From: Halorubrum sp. CSM-61 | GTDB taxonomy: Archaea > Halobacteriota > Halobacteria > Halobacteriales > Haloferacaceae | Length of the DNA: 64,000 nt | Assembly (NCBI RefSeq): GCF_003781945.1 | Contig: NZ_RJJW01000004.1 | Coordinates: forward strand, 1 to 64,000 | Direction of reading: 5' to 3' | Part shown: positions 52,381-60,154 of the stretch, piece after piece | How the letters are laid out: each line of letters opens with the position of its first letter | Numbering within the stretch: position 1 is the stretch's first letter | Translations under genes and position numbers: made by a program | The notes under the pieces: model-generated | The model's input: the letters and a program-made list of their open reading frames with translations, nothing else | Database searches by the model: none | What the model was told of the DNA's origin: nothing

Positions 52381-52749
52381 ATGCTCGATGCAGCGTTGAC
52401 GACCGCCGCGGGCGACGGAGGGGTCGACCTCGCGCTCACCGTGACGAACGCGGGCGACGATCCGGTCACGCTCCGGTTCCGGACCGGACAGCGCGCCGAC
52501 TTCGCGGCGTATCGGATCGACGGGGAAGCCGAGAGGGACGGAACGGACGGCGACGCAGACCCCGTCTGGCGGTACGGCACCGGTCGGCTGTTCACGCAGG
52601 TGCTCGGGAGCGAGACGCTGGAGTCGGGCGAGTCGACGGCTTACGAGGCGACGTGGGGGGATCCGCCGTCGGGAGAATACCGGATCGTCGGCGAGGTGAC
52701 CGCGGAGGAGTGCGATCTGACCGCCACCGCGACCGTCGAGGTCGACTGA
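52381..52749 (+). CDS. BsuPI-related domain protein
   Basis: A 122-residue single-domain beta-sandwich. VDLALTVTNAGDDPVTLRFRTGQRADFAA and WRYGTGRLFTQVLGSETLESGES are the signature of the intracellular proteinase inhibitor BsuPI domain. The role in archaea is unknown; it may be a protein-binding rather than inhibitory domain. TTTTAA at about 52350-52355 lies 26-31 nt before the ATG. Confidence 0.85.
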   Translation: MLDAALTTAAGDGGVDLALTVTNAGDDPVTLRFRTGQRADFAAYRIDGEAERDGTDGDADPVWRYGTGRLFTQVLGSETLESGESTAYEATWGDPPSGEYRIVGEVTAEECDLTATATVEVD

Positions 52750-52760
52750 GTCGCGTCCCG

Positions 52761-54683
52761 CTACTCCGCGTCGCCGCCGTCGCCGACGCGCTCGCCGTGG
52801 ACCGCGCGCTCGACCGCGGCTTCGAGGCGCTCGCGGGTGCGGTGGCTCGACTCGGCGTCCGTCCGTACCTCGATCAGGTGCGAGCCGTCCGCGTCGCGGG
52901 CCCGCGCGTACGCGTCCCCGAGGTCTTCGGCGACGTTCTCGGCGGACTCCGCGGCGTCCGGCCGCGCGTCGATCCGCACGTAATCCAGCCCGTGGAGGTC
53001 GGCCATCGGCTCGAATGCGATGCCGTGGGGGGTCTTGAACGACTCCGTGAACTCCGGCTCGAAGGACTCTATCGGGAGCTCGTGGAATATCCCGCCGCCG
53101 TCGTTGTTGATCAGCACGACCGTCGCGTCGACGTCGCAGCGGTCGAGCGCGAGCAGGCCGTTCGCGTCGTGGTACAGCGCCAGGTCGCCGACGACGAGCG
53201 TGAGGTCGTCGGTCGTCGCGGAGCCGGCGCCGAGCGCGCTGGAGACGATCCCGTCGATGCCGGAGACGCCGCGGTTGCCGAGGGAAGTGACGCTCGTCGT
53301 CGTCGGCCCGACGAAGCGGTCGAGGTCGCGGACGGGCATCGAGTTGGAGACGAACAGCGTCGCGGGGTCGGGGAGCACGTCGGCCACCGCGCGGAGCGCG
53401 TCGCCCTCGTGGAAGGGGAGGGCGTCGTCGCCGTCGGAGGCAGCGAGGGGGTCGTCGCCGTCGGAAGCGGGGAGGGTGTCGGCGGCCTCCTCCCGGCCGT
53501 GAACCGCTCCGGCGGCTGCGTCGGCGTCCTCCCACTGCGCGCGCCAGTCGGGGTCGCCGCCGCTCCCGGCGACGGACCGGGAGAGCCGGGCGCAGAGGCG
53601 GCTCGGCTCGGCGACGACGAGGTCGGTCGCGGCGAACTCCGCCTCGCGCCAGCGGCCGGCTGGGTCGACCTGATACTGGTCGGCGCCCGTCTCGGCGAGG
53701 TACTTGCGGAGGCGCTTGGAGGTGGGCGAGGCGCCGAGCCGGACGACGAGGTCGGGATCGGTCCAGTCGGCGGCACTCCCCACGTCGTCTGCGGCGTCGT
53801 CCCCCTCCCCGGTGATTTCCGCCGAGAGGTACGCGTCGTACGCGCCGATCACGGGCGCGACGCGGGTGTGTCCGCCGAATCGAACGCCGGAGAGCGGGTC
53901 GGCGAGGATCGGGAACCCGGTGGCGTGCGACAGCGCCGTGACGGCCTCGGCGTCGAGCCCCGGCGGGTCCGCGGGGCCGGCGACGATCAGTCCGCGGTCG
54001 GTCGTCGCGAGCTCGTCGGCGAGCCGCCGGAGCTCGTCGTCGCCCGGCTCCGGCGACCCGGGCGTCACGTCGACGTAGGGGCCGTCGCGGCCGGCCTCGG
54101 CGACCGGATCGAGGTCGGCGGGCACGTCGTCGGGGACGCGGGTCGGCTCCAGCGGCTTCTTGAACGGGACGTTGAGGTGGACCGGGCCGGGGTCGGCGCC
54201 CTCGGCGGTCCCCACCGCGCGGGCGACGGTGGTCCGGAGCGACCGGAGCGCGCGGTCGTTCGGCGCGGGCTCCGGGAGGTCCTTGTAAAACCGGACGGCG
54301 TCGCCGTACAGCTTCTCCTGGTCGGCGGTCTGGTTCGCCCCCGAGTCGCGGAGTTCGGGCGGACGGTCGGCCGTGAGCGCGAGCAGGGGGACGCGGGCCT
54401 CGCTCGCCTCCATCACGGCGGGATGGTAGTTGGCGGCGGCGGTGCCGGAAGTGCAGATGAGCGGCGTCACCGTTCCGGTCCGACGCGCGCGACCCAGCGC
54501 GAAGTAGGCGGCCGAGCGCTCGTCGAGCTGGGAGAAAACCCGCAGGTCGTCGCTGCGAGCGGCGGCCATCGTCAGCGGCGTCGAGCGGCTTCCGGGCGAG
54601 GCCACGACGGCGTCGACGCCCGCGGCGACGAGCTCGTCGACGAGGGCGCGCGCCCACAGCGTGTTCCGGTTCGGCGCGGTCAT
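52761..54683 (-). CDS. menD: SEPHCHC synthase MenD
   Basis: A 640-residue ThDP-dependent enzyme of menaquinone synthesis, condensing 2-oxoglutarate and isochorismate. VASPGSRSTPLTMAA, LDERSAAYFALG (with the catalytic Glu), TSGTAAANYHPAVMEA and the ThDP-binding VVGDLALYHDANGLL with VLINNDGGGIFHELP are all present. A haloarchaeal acidic/repetitive insert occurs near 450-475 (two LxASDGDD units). ATTTAAATA at 54705-54713 lies 26 nt from the ATG (minus strand), giving a leaderless start at 54683. No other men genes are in the window. Confidence 0.92.
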   Translation of the reverse strand: MTAPNRNTLWARALVDELVAAGVDAVVASPGSRSTPLTMAAARSDDLRVFSQLDERSAAYFALGRARRTGTVTPLICTSGTAAANYHPAVMEASEARVPLLALTADRPPELRDSGANQTADQEKLYGDAVRFYKDLPEPAPNDRALRSLRTTVARAVGTAEGADPGPVHLNVPFKKPLEPTRVPDDVPADLDPVAEAGRDGPYVDVTPGSPEPGDDELRRLADELATTDRGLIVAGPADPPGLDAEAVTALSHATGFPILADPLSGVRFGGHTRVAPVIGAYDAYLSAEITGEGDDAADDVGSAADWTDPDLVVRLGASPTSKRLRKYLAETGADQYQVDPAGRWREAEFAATDLVVAEPSRLCARLSRSVAGSGGDPDWRAQWEDADAAAGAVHGREEAADTLPASDGDDPLAASDGDDALPFHEGDALRAVADVLPDPATLFVSNSMPVRDLDRFVGPTTTSVTSLGNRGVSGIDGIVSSALGAGSATTDDLTLVVGDLALYHDANGLLALDRCDVDATVVLINNDGGGIFHELPIESFEPEFTESFKTPHGIAFEPMADLHGLDYVRIDARPDAAESAENVAEDLGDAYARARDADGSHLIEVRTDAESSHRTRERLEAAVERAVHGERVGDGGDAE

Positions 54684-54704
54684 TACGATCGCTTGGGAGT
54701 CGCG

Positions 54705-54713
54705 ATTTAAATA
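54705..54713 (-). promoter_or_regulatory. TATA box of menD
   Basis: ATTTAAATA, read on the minus strand as TATTTAAAT, centred 26 nt before the menD ATG. This fixes the start codon at 54683 against the long upstream frame. Confidence 0.7.
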
Positions 54714-54913
54714 CTCCCGCGAGTCGGTCGCGCCGGGACCGGAGGGTCGCTCCCGCCGCTCTCGTCGGCGGTCCACCCGCGGGCGAGCGCGTCCGCCGGA
54801 GGCTCGCGCTCGGCCTCCTCGAACGCCTCGGGGTCGCCGCGAGGGGGTCGATACCACGCGCGAGGCCGCTCCGTTCTGCAACGCTTATGCACGCTGACCG
54901 ACTTCGATCGGAC

Positions 54914-55600
54914 ATGAGCGACGACGACGCCGTCGACGTCGAGGTCGAGTCCTCCGACGACGCCGCGGCCGACGCCGCGGCCGACGCCGCCGACGCGGCG
55001 AGAACGAACGGCACCGAGGGAACGAGCGGCGAGTCGACCGAAGCGAACGGCGACGCCCGCGCCGACGCCGAGGCGCTGGCTGCCGCCGTCGCGGAACACG
55101 ACCGGGCGCTCGCTCGGGAGGTCGCGGCGCTGGAGGCGGACCTCGCGGAGACGCGCGACGAGCTCCTCGAGGCCGAGGAGGAGGTCGAGGAGCTGACGAG
55201 CAAGCTCGCCCGCGTCAAGGCCGACTTCAGCAACTACAAACAGCGCGCCAAGCGCAAGCAGGAGGAGATCCGCGAGCGCGCCTCGGAGGCGCTCGTCGAG
55301 CGTATCACCCCGGTCCGCAACGACCTCCTTCGCGCGCTCGACCAGGAGGAGGGGAGCGACCTCCGGCCCGGCGTCGAGTCGACGTTAGAGAAGTTCGACG
55401 AGGTGCTCGCCGACGAGGGCGTCGAGCCCATCGACCCCGACCCCGGCGAGGAGGTCGACCCCGCCCGCCATCAAGTGATGCTGCGGGTCGAGAGCGCCCA
55501 GCCGGACGGGACCGTCCACGAGGTGTACGAGCCCGGCTACGAGATGGGCGACCGCGTGGTCAGCGAGGCGAAGGTCACCGTCAGCGCCGACGAGGAGTAG
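54914..55600 (+). CDS. grpE: Nucleotide exchange factor GrpE
   Basis: A 228-residue cochaperone that releases ADP from DnaK. An acidic disordered N-terminus (about 1-60), a long coiled coil (about 65-125, ending in KADFSNYKQRAKRKQEE) and the beta-domain with the signature VMLRVESAQPDGTVHEVYEPGYEMGDRVVSEAKVTVS. The family's usual arrangement puts dnaK close downstream; here surE and other genes follow and dnaK is not within the window. Confidence 0.92.
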   Translation: MSDDDAVDVEVESSDDAAADAAADAADAARTNGTEGTSGESTEANGDARADAEALAAAVAEHDRALAREVAALEADLAETRDELLEAEEEVEELTSKLARVKADFSNYKQRAKRKQEEIRERASEALVERITPVRNDLLRALDQEEGSDLRPGVESTLEKFDEVLADEGVEPIDPDPGEEVDPARHQVMLRVESAQPDGTVHEVYEPGYEMGDRVVSEAKVTVSADEE

Positions 55601-55628
55601 TCTCGGACAGCCGGTCACCGGATATCGG

Positions 55629-56456
55629 TCACCGGACATTCTCGGTCGCGCGCCCGTACGCGGCCGCCAGCTCGTCGAGCCCCGCGTCCGGCTCCGCGGC
55701 GTGGGGGATCGACAGCGGCGAGACGGACACCTCGCCGTCGAGGACCGCCCGCCGGTCGGTGCCGACCGGATCGGGGACGTCGCCCGCGTTCATCCTCCCC
55801 CAGATCGGGTCGGAGAAGGTCACGCGGCCGTTCCCGTCGCGGGCCGCCTCGATGCCGTACCACGGGGAGGGCGAAGTGACCCGCATCGGGGCCGGGGCGT
55901 CGCGCTCGCCGTCCGCGCCCGCGTCCGGATCCGCGATCGGGGCGTTGACGTTGAGGTAGTCGACGCGGTCGAAGGCACCGGCCGCGGTCGCTTCTTCGAC
56001 GAGGTACCGGGTCGCGCGCGTCGCGTTCGCGAACTCCGCCGGCTCCAGCTCCCGCTTCCACCAGTCGTCCCCGCCCGGGACGTACATGGAGGTCGCCACC
56101 GCGGGCACGTCGAAGAAGGCGGCCTCGACCGCGGCGGAGACGGTCCCCGACCGCCCGAGGGTGTACGCGCCGAGGTTCGCCCCCTCGTTACAGCCCGCGA
56201 CCACGACGTCGGCGTCCGGGACCAAGGCGTCGAGCCCCGCGACGACGCAGTCGACCGGGGTGCCGTCGACGGCGTACCCGAGCTCGTGGTCCGCGACGTC
56301 GACGCCGTCCGAGAGGGTGCGCCCGGTAGACGACTGATCGTCGGTCGGAGCGACCGCCACCACGTCGTAGTCGACATCGAGCGCGTCGTAGAGCGCTCTG
56401 AGGCCCGCGGCGTCGATCCCGTCGTCGTTCGTCAAGAGGACGCGTTCGACGCTCAT
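55629..56456 (-). CDS. surE: 5'/3'-nucleotidase SurE
   Basis: A 275-residue nucleotidase. The metal site LLTNDDGIDAAGLRAL (Asp-Asp), DQSSTGRTLS, GTPVDCV and GCNEGANLGAYTLGRSGTVSAA are diagnostic. Removes phosphate from nucleoside monophosphates. The start at 56456 is the first codon of the conserved domain; the very long frame upstream of it reads through repeat copy D and is not coding. Confidence 0.92.
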   Translation of the reverse strand: MSVERVLLTNDDGIDAAGLRALYDALDVDYDVVAVAPTDDQSSTGRTLSDGVDVADHELGYAVDGTPVDCVVAGLDALVPDADVVVAGCNEGANLGAYTLGRSGTVSAAVEAAFFDVPAVATSMYVPGGDDWWKRELEPAEFANATRATRYLVEEATAAGAFDRVDYLNVNAPIADPDAGADGERDAPAPMRVTSPSPWYGIEAARDGNGRVTFSDPIWGRMNAGDVPDPVGTDRRAVLDGEVSVSPLSIPHAAEPDAGLDELAAAYGRATENVR

Positions 56457-56592
56457 GGGATCACCTCGGGCGGTTCGGCCAAAAGTCCACCGTCGGAGGA
56501 GGAACCGGAGCGCGGCCGCGGTGTGGCGACGGGCCGCGGACCCCGCCGTACCGAACGGAAAGGCCCACGTATCCCGGGGTCGATCGACCGGT

Positions 56593-56949
56593 ATGGGATT
56601 CGGGGACACGGCGAAGAAGATCCAGACGCTCGCCGACAAGGCAGAGCGCACGTACCAGAAGATCAACGAGCTCCGCGCCGAGGTCGAGGAGACCCAGACG
56701 ACCGTGCTCGACACCTCCGAGCGCATCCAGCGGCTCGAAAACGAGATGGCCGAGCAGCGCGCCGTCCTCGACGCGGTCGCCGAGGAGGTCGGCGTCGACT
56801 TAGAGAGCGTGAGCACCGAGGCGCACATCACCGACGCCGAGGAGATCTCCGGGCCGGAGGGCGACGCCGAGGGCGCCGAAAGCGGCGGCGCAGACAGCGA
56901 TGACGCAGCGGGAGACGATGAGTCCGCGAACGACGACACCGAGACGTAA
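56593..56949 (+). CDS. DUF5798 family coiled-coil protein
   Basis: A 118-residue haloarchaeal protein: residues 1-70 form a continuous coiled coil (KKIQTLADKAERTYQKINEL and on), followed by a short ordered stretch (GVDLESV) and a disordered acidic tail (about 85-118). The function is unknown. It resembles an accessory protein with a small helical-bundle oligomer. It is monocistronic and ends just before repeat copy D. Confidence 0.75.
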   Translation: MGFGDTAKKIQTLADKAERTYQKINELRAEVEETQTTVLDTSERIQRLENEMAEQRAVLDAVAEEVGVDLESVSTEAHITDAEEISGPEGDAEGAESGGADSDDAAGDDESANDDTET

Positions 56950-56974
56950 GCCGTTTGGACGCGGTTCCGGCTGG

Positions 56975-57490
56975 TACAGACACAGTTGTGAGAGACTGCG
57001 GGAGTGGGTATATCGATATGGTGGAGTAGTTGTTTATACGTGATCGAGTGGTGTTGCTGTCGGCTGTTTATAAGTGAGCGGCGTCGATACGGTGACGACC
57101 TCTTGGGATCGACGGTGAAGACCTCCAAAGCCCCAGCCGCTGTGGGCGGCGCACGCTCGCTGCGCTCCTCACTCGGTCGCTCACGGTGTTCGCTCCCTCG
57201 TTGCGGTGCTTACGTCGCCTGCGCCGCCCACAGCGACTGCCCCTTTGAGTCCCACCCCGCACAGCACCGCAACCGCGCCTCACGCCTCCCCAGCCTCGTC
57301 GGCGGCTCCCGTTGGTCGCCGCCGACTCCCTCGCACCGTCGGTTCGCGGCCCAGAGGGCCGCTCACCGGGGCGCGCCACCGCATCCCATTTATAAGCGAT
57401 CGTCGGCGTCGCTCGCGACTGTTTAAATACTCTCTCGCCGCCACCGATCTGCAATACTTACTCCCGCCATCGATCAAGAAACGTCCTCCA
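56975..57490 (-). repeat. Dispersed hairpin element, copy D (inverted)
   Basis: The outer box TACAGACACAG begins at 56975 and the inner box GCGGGAGTGGGTAT at 56998. The other end carries TTTAAATAC, CTGCAATACTTACTCCCGC and then CGATCAAGAAACGTCC-CAGCGACCGG, shared with copy A. The central stem pairs 57135-57153 with 57220-57238 over 19 positions (one G.U on the minus strand). Interior hairpins include GTCGGCGGC/GCCGCCGAC and GCGGCCC-AGA-GGGCCGC. TTTATAAG boxes lie at both ends. Same family as copies A to C. Confidence 0.85.
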
Positions 57491-57576
57491 GCGACCGGAG
57501 ATTCGTGACTAGAGACATCCGGAGAACAGTATATCAACGGAGCCAATATTAACAGCAGTCCCGTCCATAGATCGGT

Positions 57577-57855
57577 ATGAATCGAATCGTCCTCCTCGGC
57601 GGTGTCCTTTTCGCTGTCGGATTCGGGATCGCTCTCGTGCAACTGGTGACGTTCCCCGAAATGTTGTTCGGCGGCTGCACCGATGTCGGCGTTCCGGAGG
57701 GGCGTGATCAGGGAATCGGCATCATCGGTGTGCAGGATTCGAACCTCCTGTACACGCACGACGGGGTGAACGAGTGCAGCATCCCGCTTCCGGCGATCCT
57801 CTCTCCGATCGGACTCGTCGTCGTCGGGACGGGATTGGTTCTGTCCGCGAGATGA
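57577..57855 (+). CDS. Small two-helix membrane protein
   Basis: A 92-residue protein I do not recognise. A hydrophobic helix at residues about 4-28, an extracytoplasmic-looking loop with two cysteines (FGGCTDVG, NECSIPL) that could form a disulfide, and a second helix at about 70-90 ending in SAR. No neighbouring operon partner. The upstream TATA-like AATATTAAC at about 57544 is close enough to serve it. Confidence 0.6.
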   Translation: MNRIVLLGGVLFAVGFGIALVQLVTFPEMLFGGCTDVGVPEGRDQGIGIIGVQDSNLLYTHDGVNECSIPLPAILSPIGLVVVGTGLVLSAR

Positions 57856-57936
57856 CCGTCCGCTCGTGCCAATTCCCGCACGACAGCGGTCGATTCGATC
57901 GGTCGAAGACGGAATCGTAACCGATCGAGGCCCCGA

Positions 57937-58692
57937 TCAGGGTTCTCGTCCGGGCCCTCCGCCCGCTTCGCCTTCTCCGCCCGCTTCGCCCTCTCCGCCC
58001 GCTTCGCTCTCTCCGCCTTCTCCGCCTTCTCCGCCTTCTCCGCCTTCTCCGCCTTCTCCGCCTTCTCCGCCTTCTCCGCCTTCTCCGCCTTCTCCGCCTT
58101 CTCCGCCTTCTCCGCCTTCTCCGCCTTCTCCGCCTTCTCCGCCTTCTCCGCTCTCCGCATCTGCCCGCGAGACGACCTCGGCCGGCACGCCGGCGACGGT
58201 CGTCCCGGACGGCACGTCCTCTGCGACGAGCGAGTTGGCGGCGACCCGCGCGTCCTCCCCGATCGTGACGCCCGGGAGGACGACCGCGCCCGCGCCGATC
58301 ATCGCGCGGTCCTCGACGACCACGTCGCCGAGGCGGTACTCGTCCTGGAGGAACTCGTGACAGAGCAGCGTGGCGTCGTAGCCGACGATGGCGTCGTTCC
58401 CGACCGTAATTCGTTCCGGCCAGAACACGTCCGGGGTCGACTCCAGCCCCCACGAGACGCCGGCGCCGACCGTCACGCCGATCCGGCGCAACAGCCAGTT
58501 CTTCAGTCGGAGGCTCGGGCAGACCCGCGCGAGCACGATCACGACGTAGTTGCGGACGACCGCGAGCGGCGACTTCGCGTCGGGCCACGACCACAGGGAG
58601 TTTCGGGGCCCCGGCGTCGGGAAGCGGTCGAGGCCGTCGCTTCGGAGCGAGTCGGTGTCCTCAGGCGTCGCGTCCGCGTCGTCGCGTGTCAC
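57937..58692 (-). CDS. Hexapeptide acyltransferase with repetitive Gly/Glu tail
   Basis: A 251-residue left-handed beta-helix acyltransferase. The hexapeptide repeats (ITVGNDAIVGYDATLLCHEF, DVVVEDRAMIGAGAVVLPGVTIGEDARVAANSLVAEDVPSGTTVAG) fold as in CysE/maltose-acetyltransferase relatives. A hydrophobic segment (about 46-62) precedes it. The C-terminal 70 residues are a Gly-Glu-Gly repeat encoded by a perfect 9-bp tandem array, which is not part of the fold and likely varies in length between strains. The acyl acceptor is unknown. Confidence 0.82.
   Translation of the reverse strand: MTRDDADATPEDTDSLRSDGLDRFPTPGPRNSLWSWPDAKSPLAVVRNYVVIVLARVCPSLRLKNWLLRRIGVTVGAGVSWGLESTPDVFWPERITVGNDAIVGYDATLLCHEFLQDEYRLGDVVVEDRAMIGAGAVVLPGVTIGEDARVAANSLVAEDVPSGTTVAGVPAEVVSRADAESGEGGEGGEGGEGGEGGEGGEGGEGGEGGEGGEGGEGGEGGEGGEGGESEAGGEGEAGGEGEAGGGPGREP
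58015..58149. repeat. 9-bp tandem array, 15 perfect units
   Basis: GCCTTCTCC repeated 15 times without interruption, encoding Gly-Glu-Gly units on the minus strand. Degenerate units flank it on the left (57950-58014). Because the unit is three codons, gain or loss changes only the length of the acyltransferase tail. It is not a CRISPR array. Confidence 0.95.
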
Positions 58693-58740
58693 GTTACTCC
58701 GTTCGGACGGCGGGAATAAAAGGGTCGCTGACGGCGCGCG

Positions 58741-60024
58741 CTACTCGCGGAGCTCGGCCATGTGGTCGATCCGCCGCTGGACGAGGTCGGCCGTCCCGAT
58801 GTCGTGGCGGATGCGGACTCGGTCGCCGGCGGCGGCGAGCGCGTCCTCGGCCTGCGCTTCCGCAGTCGCGATGGAATCGCCGCGGCCGACGACCGCGAAC
58901 GACCGGGAGGTGGTGGTGTACAGGCCGTCGTCGCGCTCGTCGACGCTGGCGTAGTAGAGGAGCGCGTCGCCGACGCTATCCTCGTCGACCGCGATCTTCG
59001 CGCCCGCGTCGGGGTCGGTCGGGTAGCCGTCCGGCACGGCGTACTTACAGACCGTCGCCTCGCCGGAGAAGGAGAGCTCGGGGAGCGCGTCATCGTCCCG
59101 TGCGGCCGTGAGCACGTCGAGGAAGGGAGTCTCCAAGACGGGGAGCGTGTTCATCGCCTCGGGATCGCCGAAGCGCGCGTTGAACTCGACGACCTTCGGG
59201 CCCGCGTCCGTGAGCATGAACTGGCCGTAGAGGACGCCCTTGTAGTCGGGGAGCGCGTCGACGACCGCCTCCAGCACGTCGACCGCGGCGTCGTAGTCGC
59301 CCTCCGCCATGAACGGCAGCGAGAGGCCGGTGTCGGTGTACGAGCCCATGCCGCCGGTGTTCGGCCCCTCGTCGCCCTCGTAGGCGCGCTTGTGGTCCTG
59401 CACCGCGGGGGTCGTGCGGAGCTCGCCGTTCGCGACGAACGCCTGTACCGTGAACTCCTCGCCGACGAGCCGCTCCTCGAGGACGACGCGCTCGTAGTCG
59501 GAGTCGCGGAGGTACGCCTTCGCCTCCCCGCTCGTCACCTGATCGCCGATCACCTTCACGCCCTTGCCGCCGGTGAGCCCGGTCGGCTTCACCGCGAGGT
59601 CGCCGTCGTACGCGTCGATGTACTCGCAGGCGGCCTCGACGTCGTCGAACACCTCGTAGTCCGGACAGCCCGGGATGTCGGCCTCGTCCATGAACTCACG
59701 CTGGTACGCCTTGTCCGTCTCCAGCCGCGCCTCCTCGGCCTGAGGGCCGAAGGCGTACACGCCGACCTCGTCGAGCGCGTCGGCGACGCCCGCCGCGAGC
59801 GCGGACTCCGGGCCGATCACGGCGATATCCGCGCCGACCGCGGTCGCGTAGTCGGCGACCGCCTCGGCGTCGGTCTCCGCGATCGCCTCGAACCCGTCGG
59901 CGAGCCGCCGGATCCCCGGGTTCCGGTTGCTCGCGCAGGCGTACAGCGCGCAGTCGTCGGCGACGGCGCGGGCGATCGCGTGTTCGCGCCCGCCGCCCCC
60001 CACCAGGAGTACGGTCTCCGTCAT
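58741..60024 (-). CDS. purD: Phosphoribosylamine-glycine ligase
   Basis: A 427-residue ATP-grasp enzyme of purine synthesis (GAR synthetase). The N-terminal LLVGGGGREHAIA is diagnostic. The ATP-grasp motifs LAVKPTGLTGGKGVKVIG, GEEFTVQAFV, GPNTGGMGSYTD and FNARFGDPEA are present in order. It is monocistronic. A short inverted repeat lies in its promoter region. Confidence 0.93.
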   Translation of the reverse strand: MTETVLLVGGGGREHAIARAVADDCALYACASNRNPGIRRLADGFEAIAETDAEAVADYATAVGADIAVIGPESALAAGVADALDEVGVYAFGPQAEEARLETDKAYQREFMDEADIPGCPDYEVFDDVEAACEYIDAYDGDLAVKPTGLTGGKGVKVIGDQVTSGEAKAYLRDSDYERVVLEERLVGEEFTVQAFVANGELRTTPAVQDHKRAYEGDEGPNTGGMGSYTDTGLSLPFMAEGDYDAAVDVLEAVVDALPDYKGVLYGQFMLTDAGPKVVEFNARFGDPEAMNTLPVLETPFLDVLTAARDDDALPELSFSGEATVCKYAVPDGYPTDPDAGAKIAVDEDSVGDALLYYASVDERDDGLYTTTSRSFAVVGRGDSIATAEAQAEDALAAAGDRVRIRHDIGTADLVQRRIDHMAELRE

Positions 60025-60035
60025 ATGCGACCGAT

Positions 60036-60050
60036 CACTACACGGTAGTG
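60036..60050. promoter_or_regulatory. Inverted repeat upstream of purD
   Basis: CACTAC-ACG-GTAGTG, perfectly symmetric, 12-26 nt before the purD ATG. It lies where the promoter and TSS of a leaderless gene sit, so binding there would block transcription. A regulator is not known to me. Confidence 0.45.
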
Positions 60051-60154
60051 TAAGCTTTACCCTCTATCTGCGTTCGGATATACACGTTCATGGTGTGATA
60101 TTCTCGGTCGCGCTCGTGTGACGGGTTTTTGCCGCGCGGGACCGAACCGGACGT

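Noticed and set aside
57950-58155. Tandem array considered as CRISPR
   Set aside because: Units are 9 bp and contiguous with no spacers, and they lie in a coding tail.
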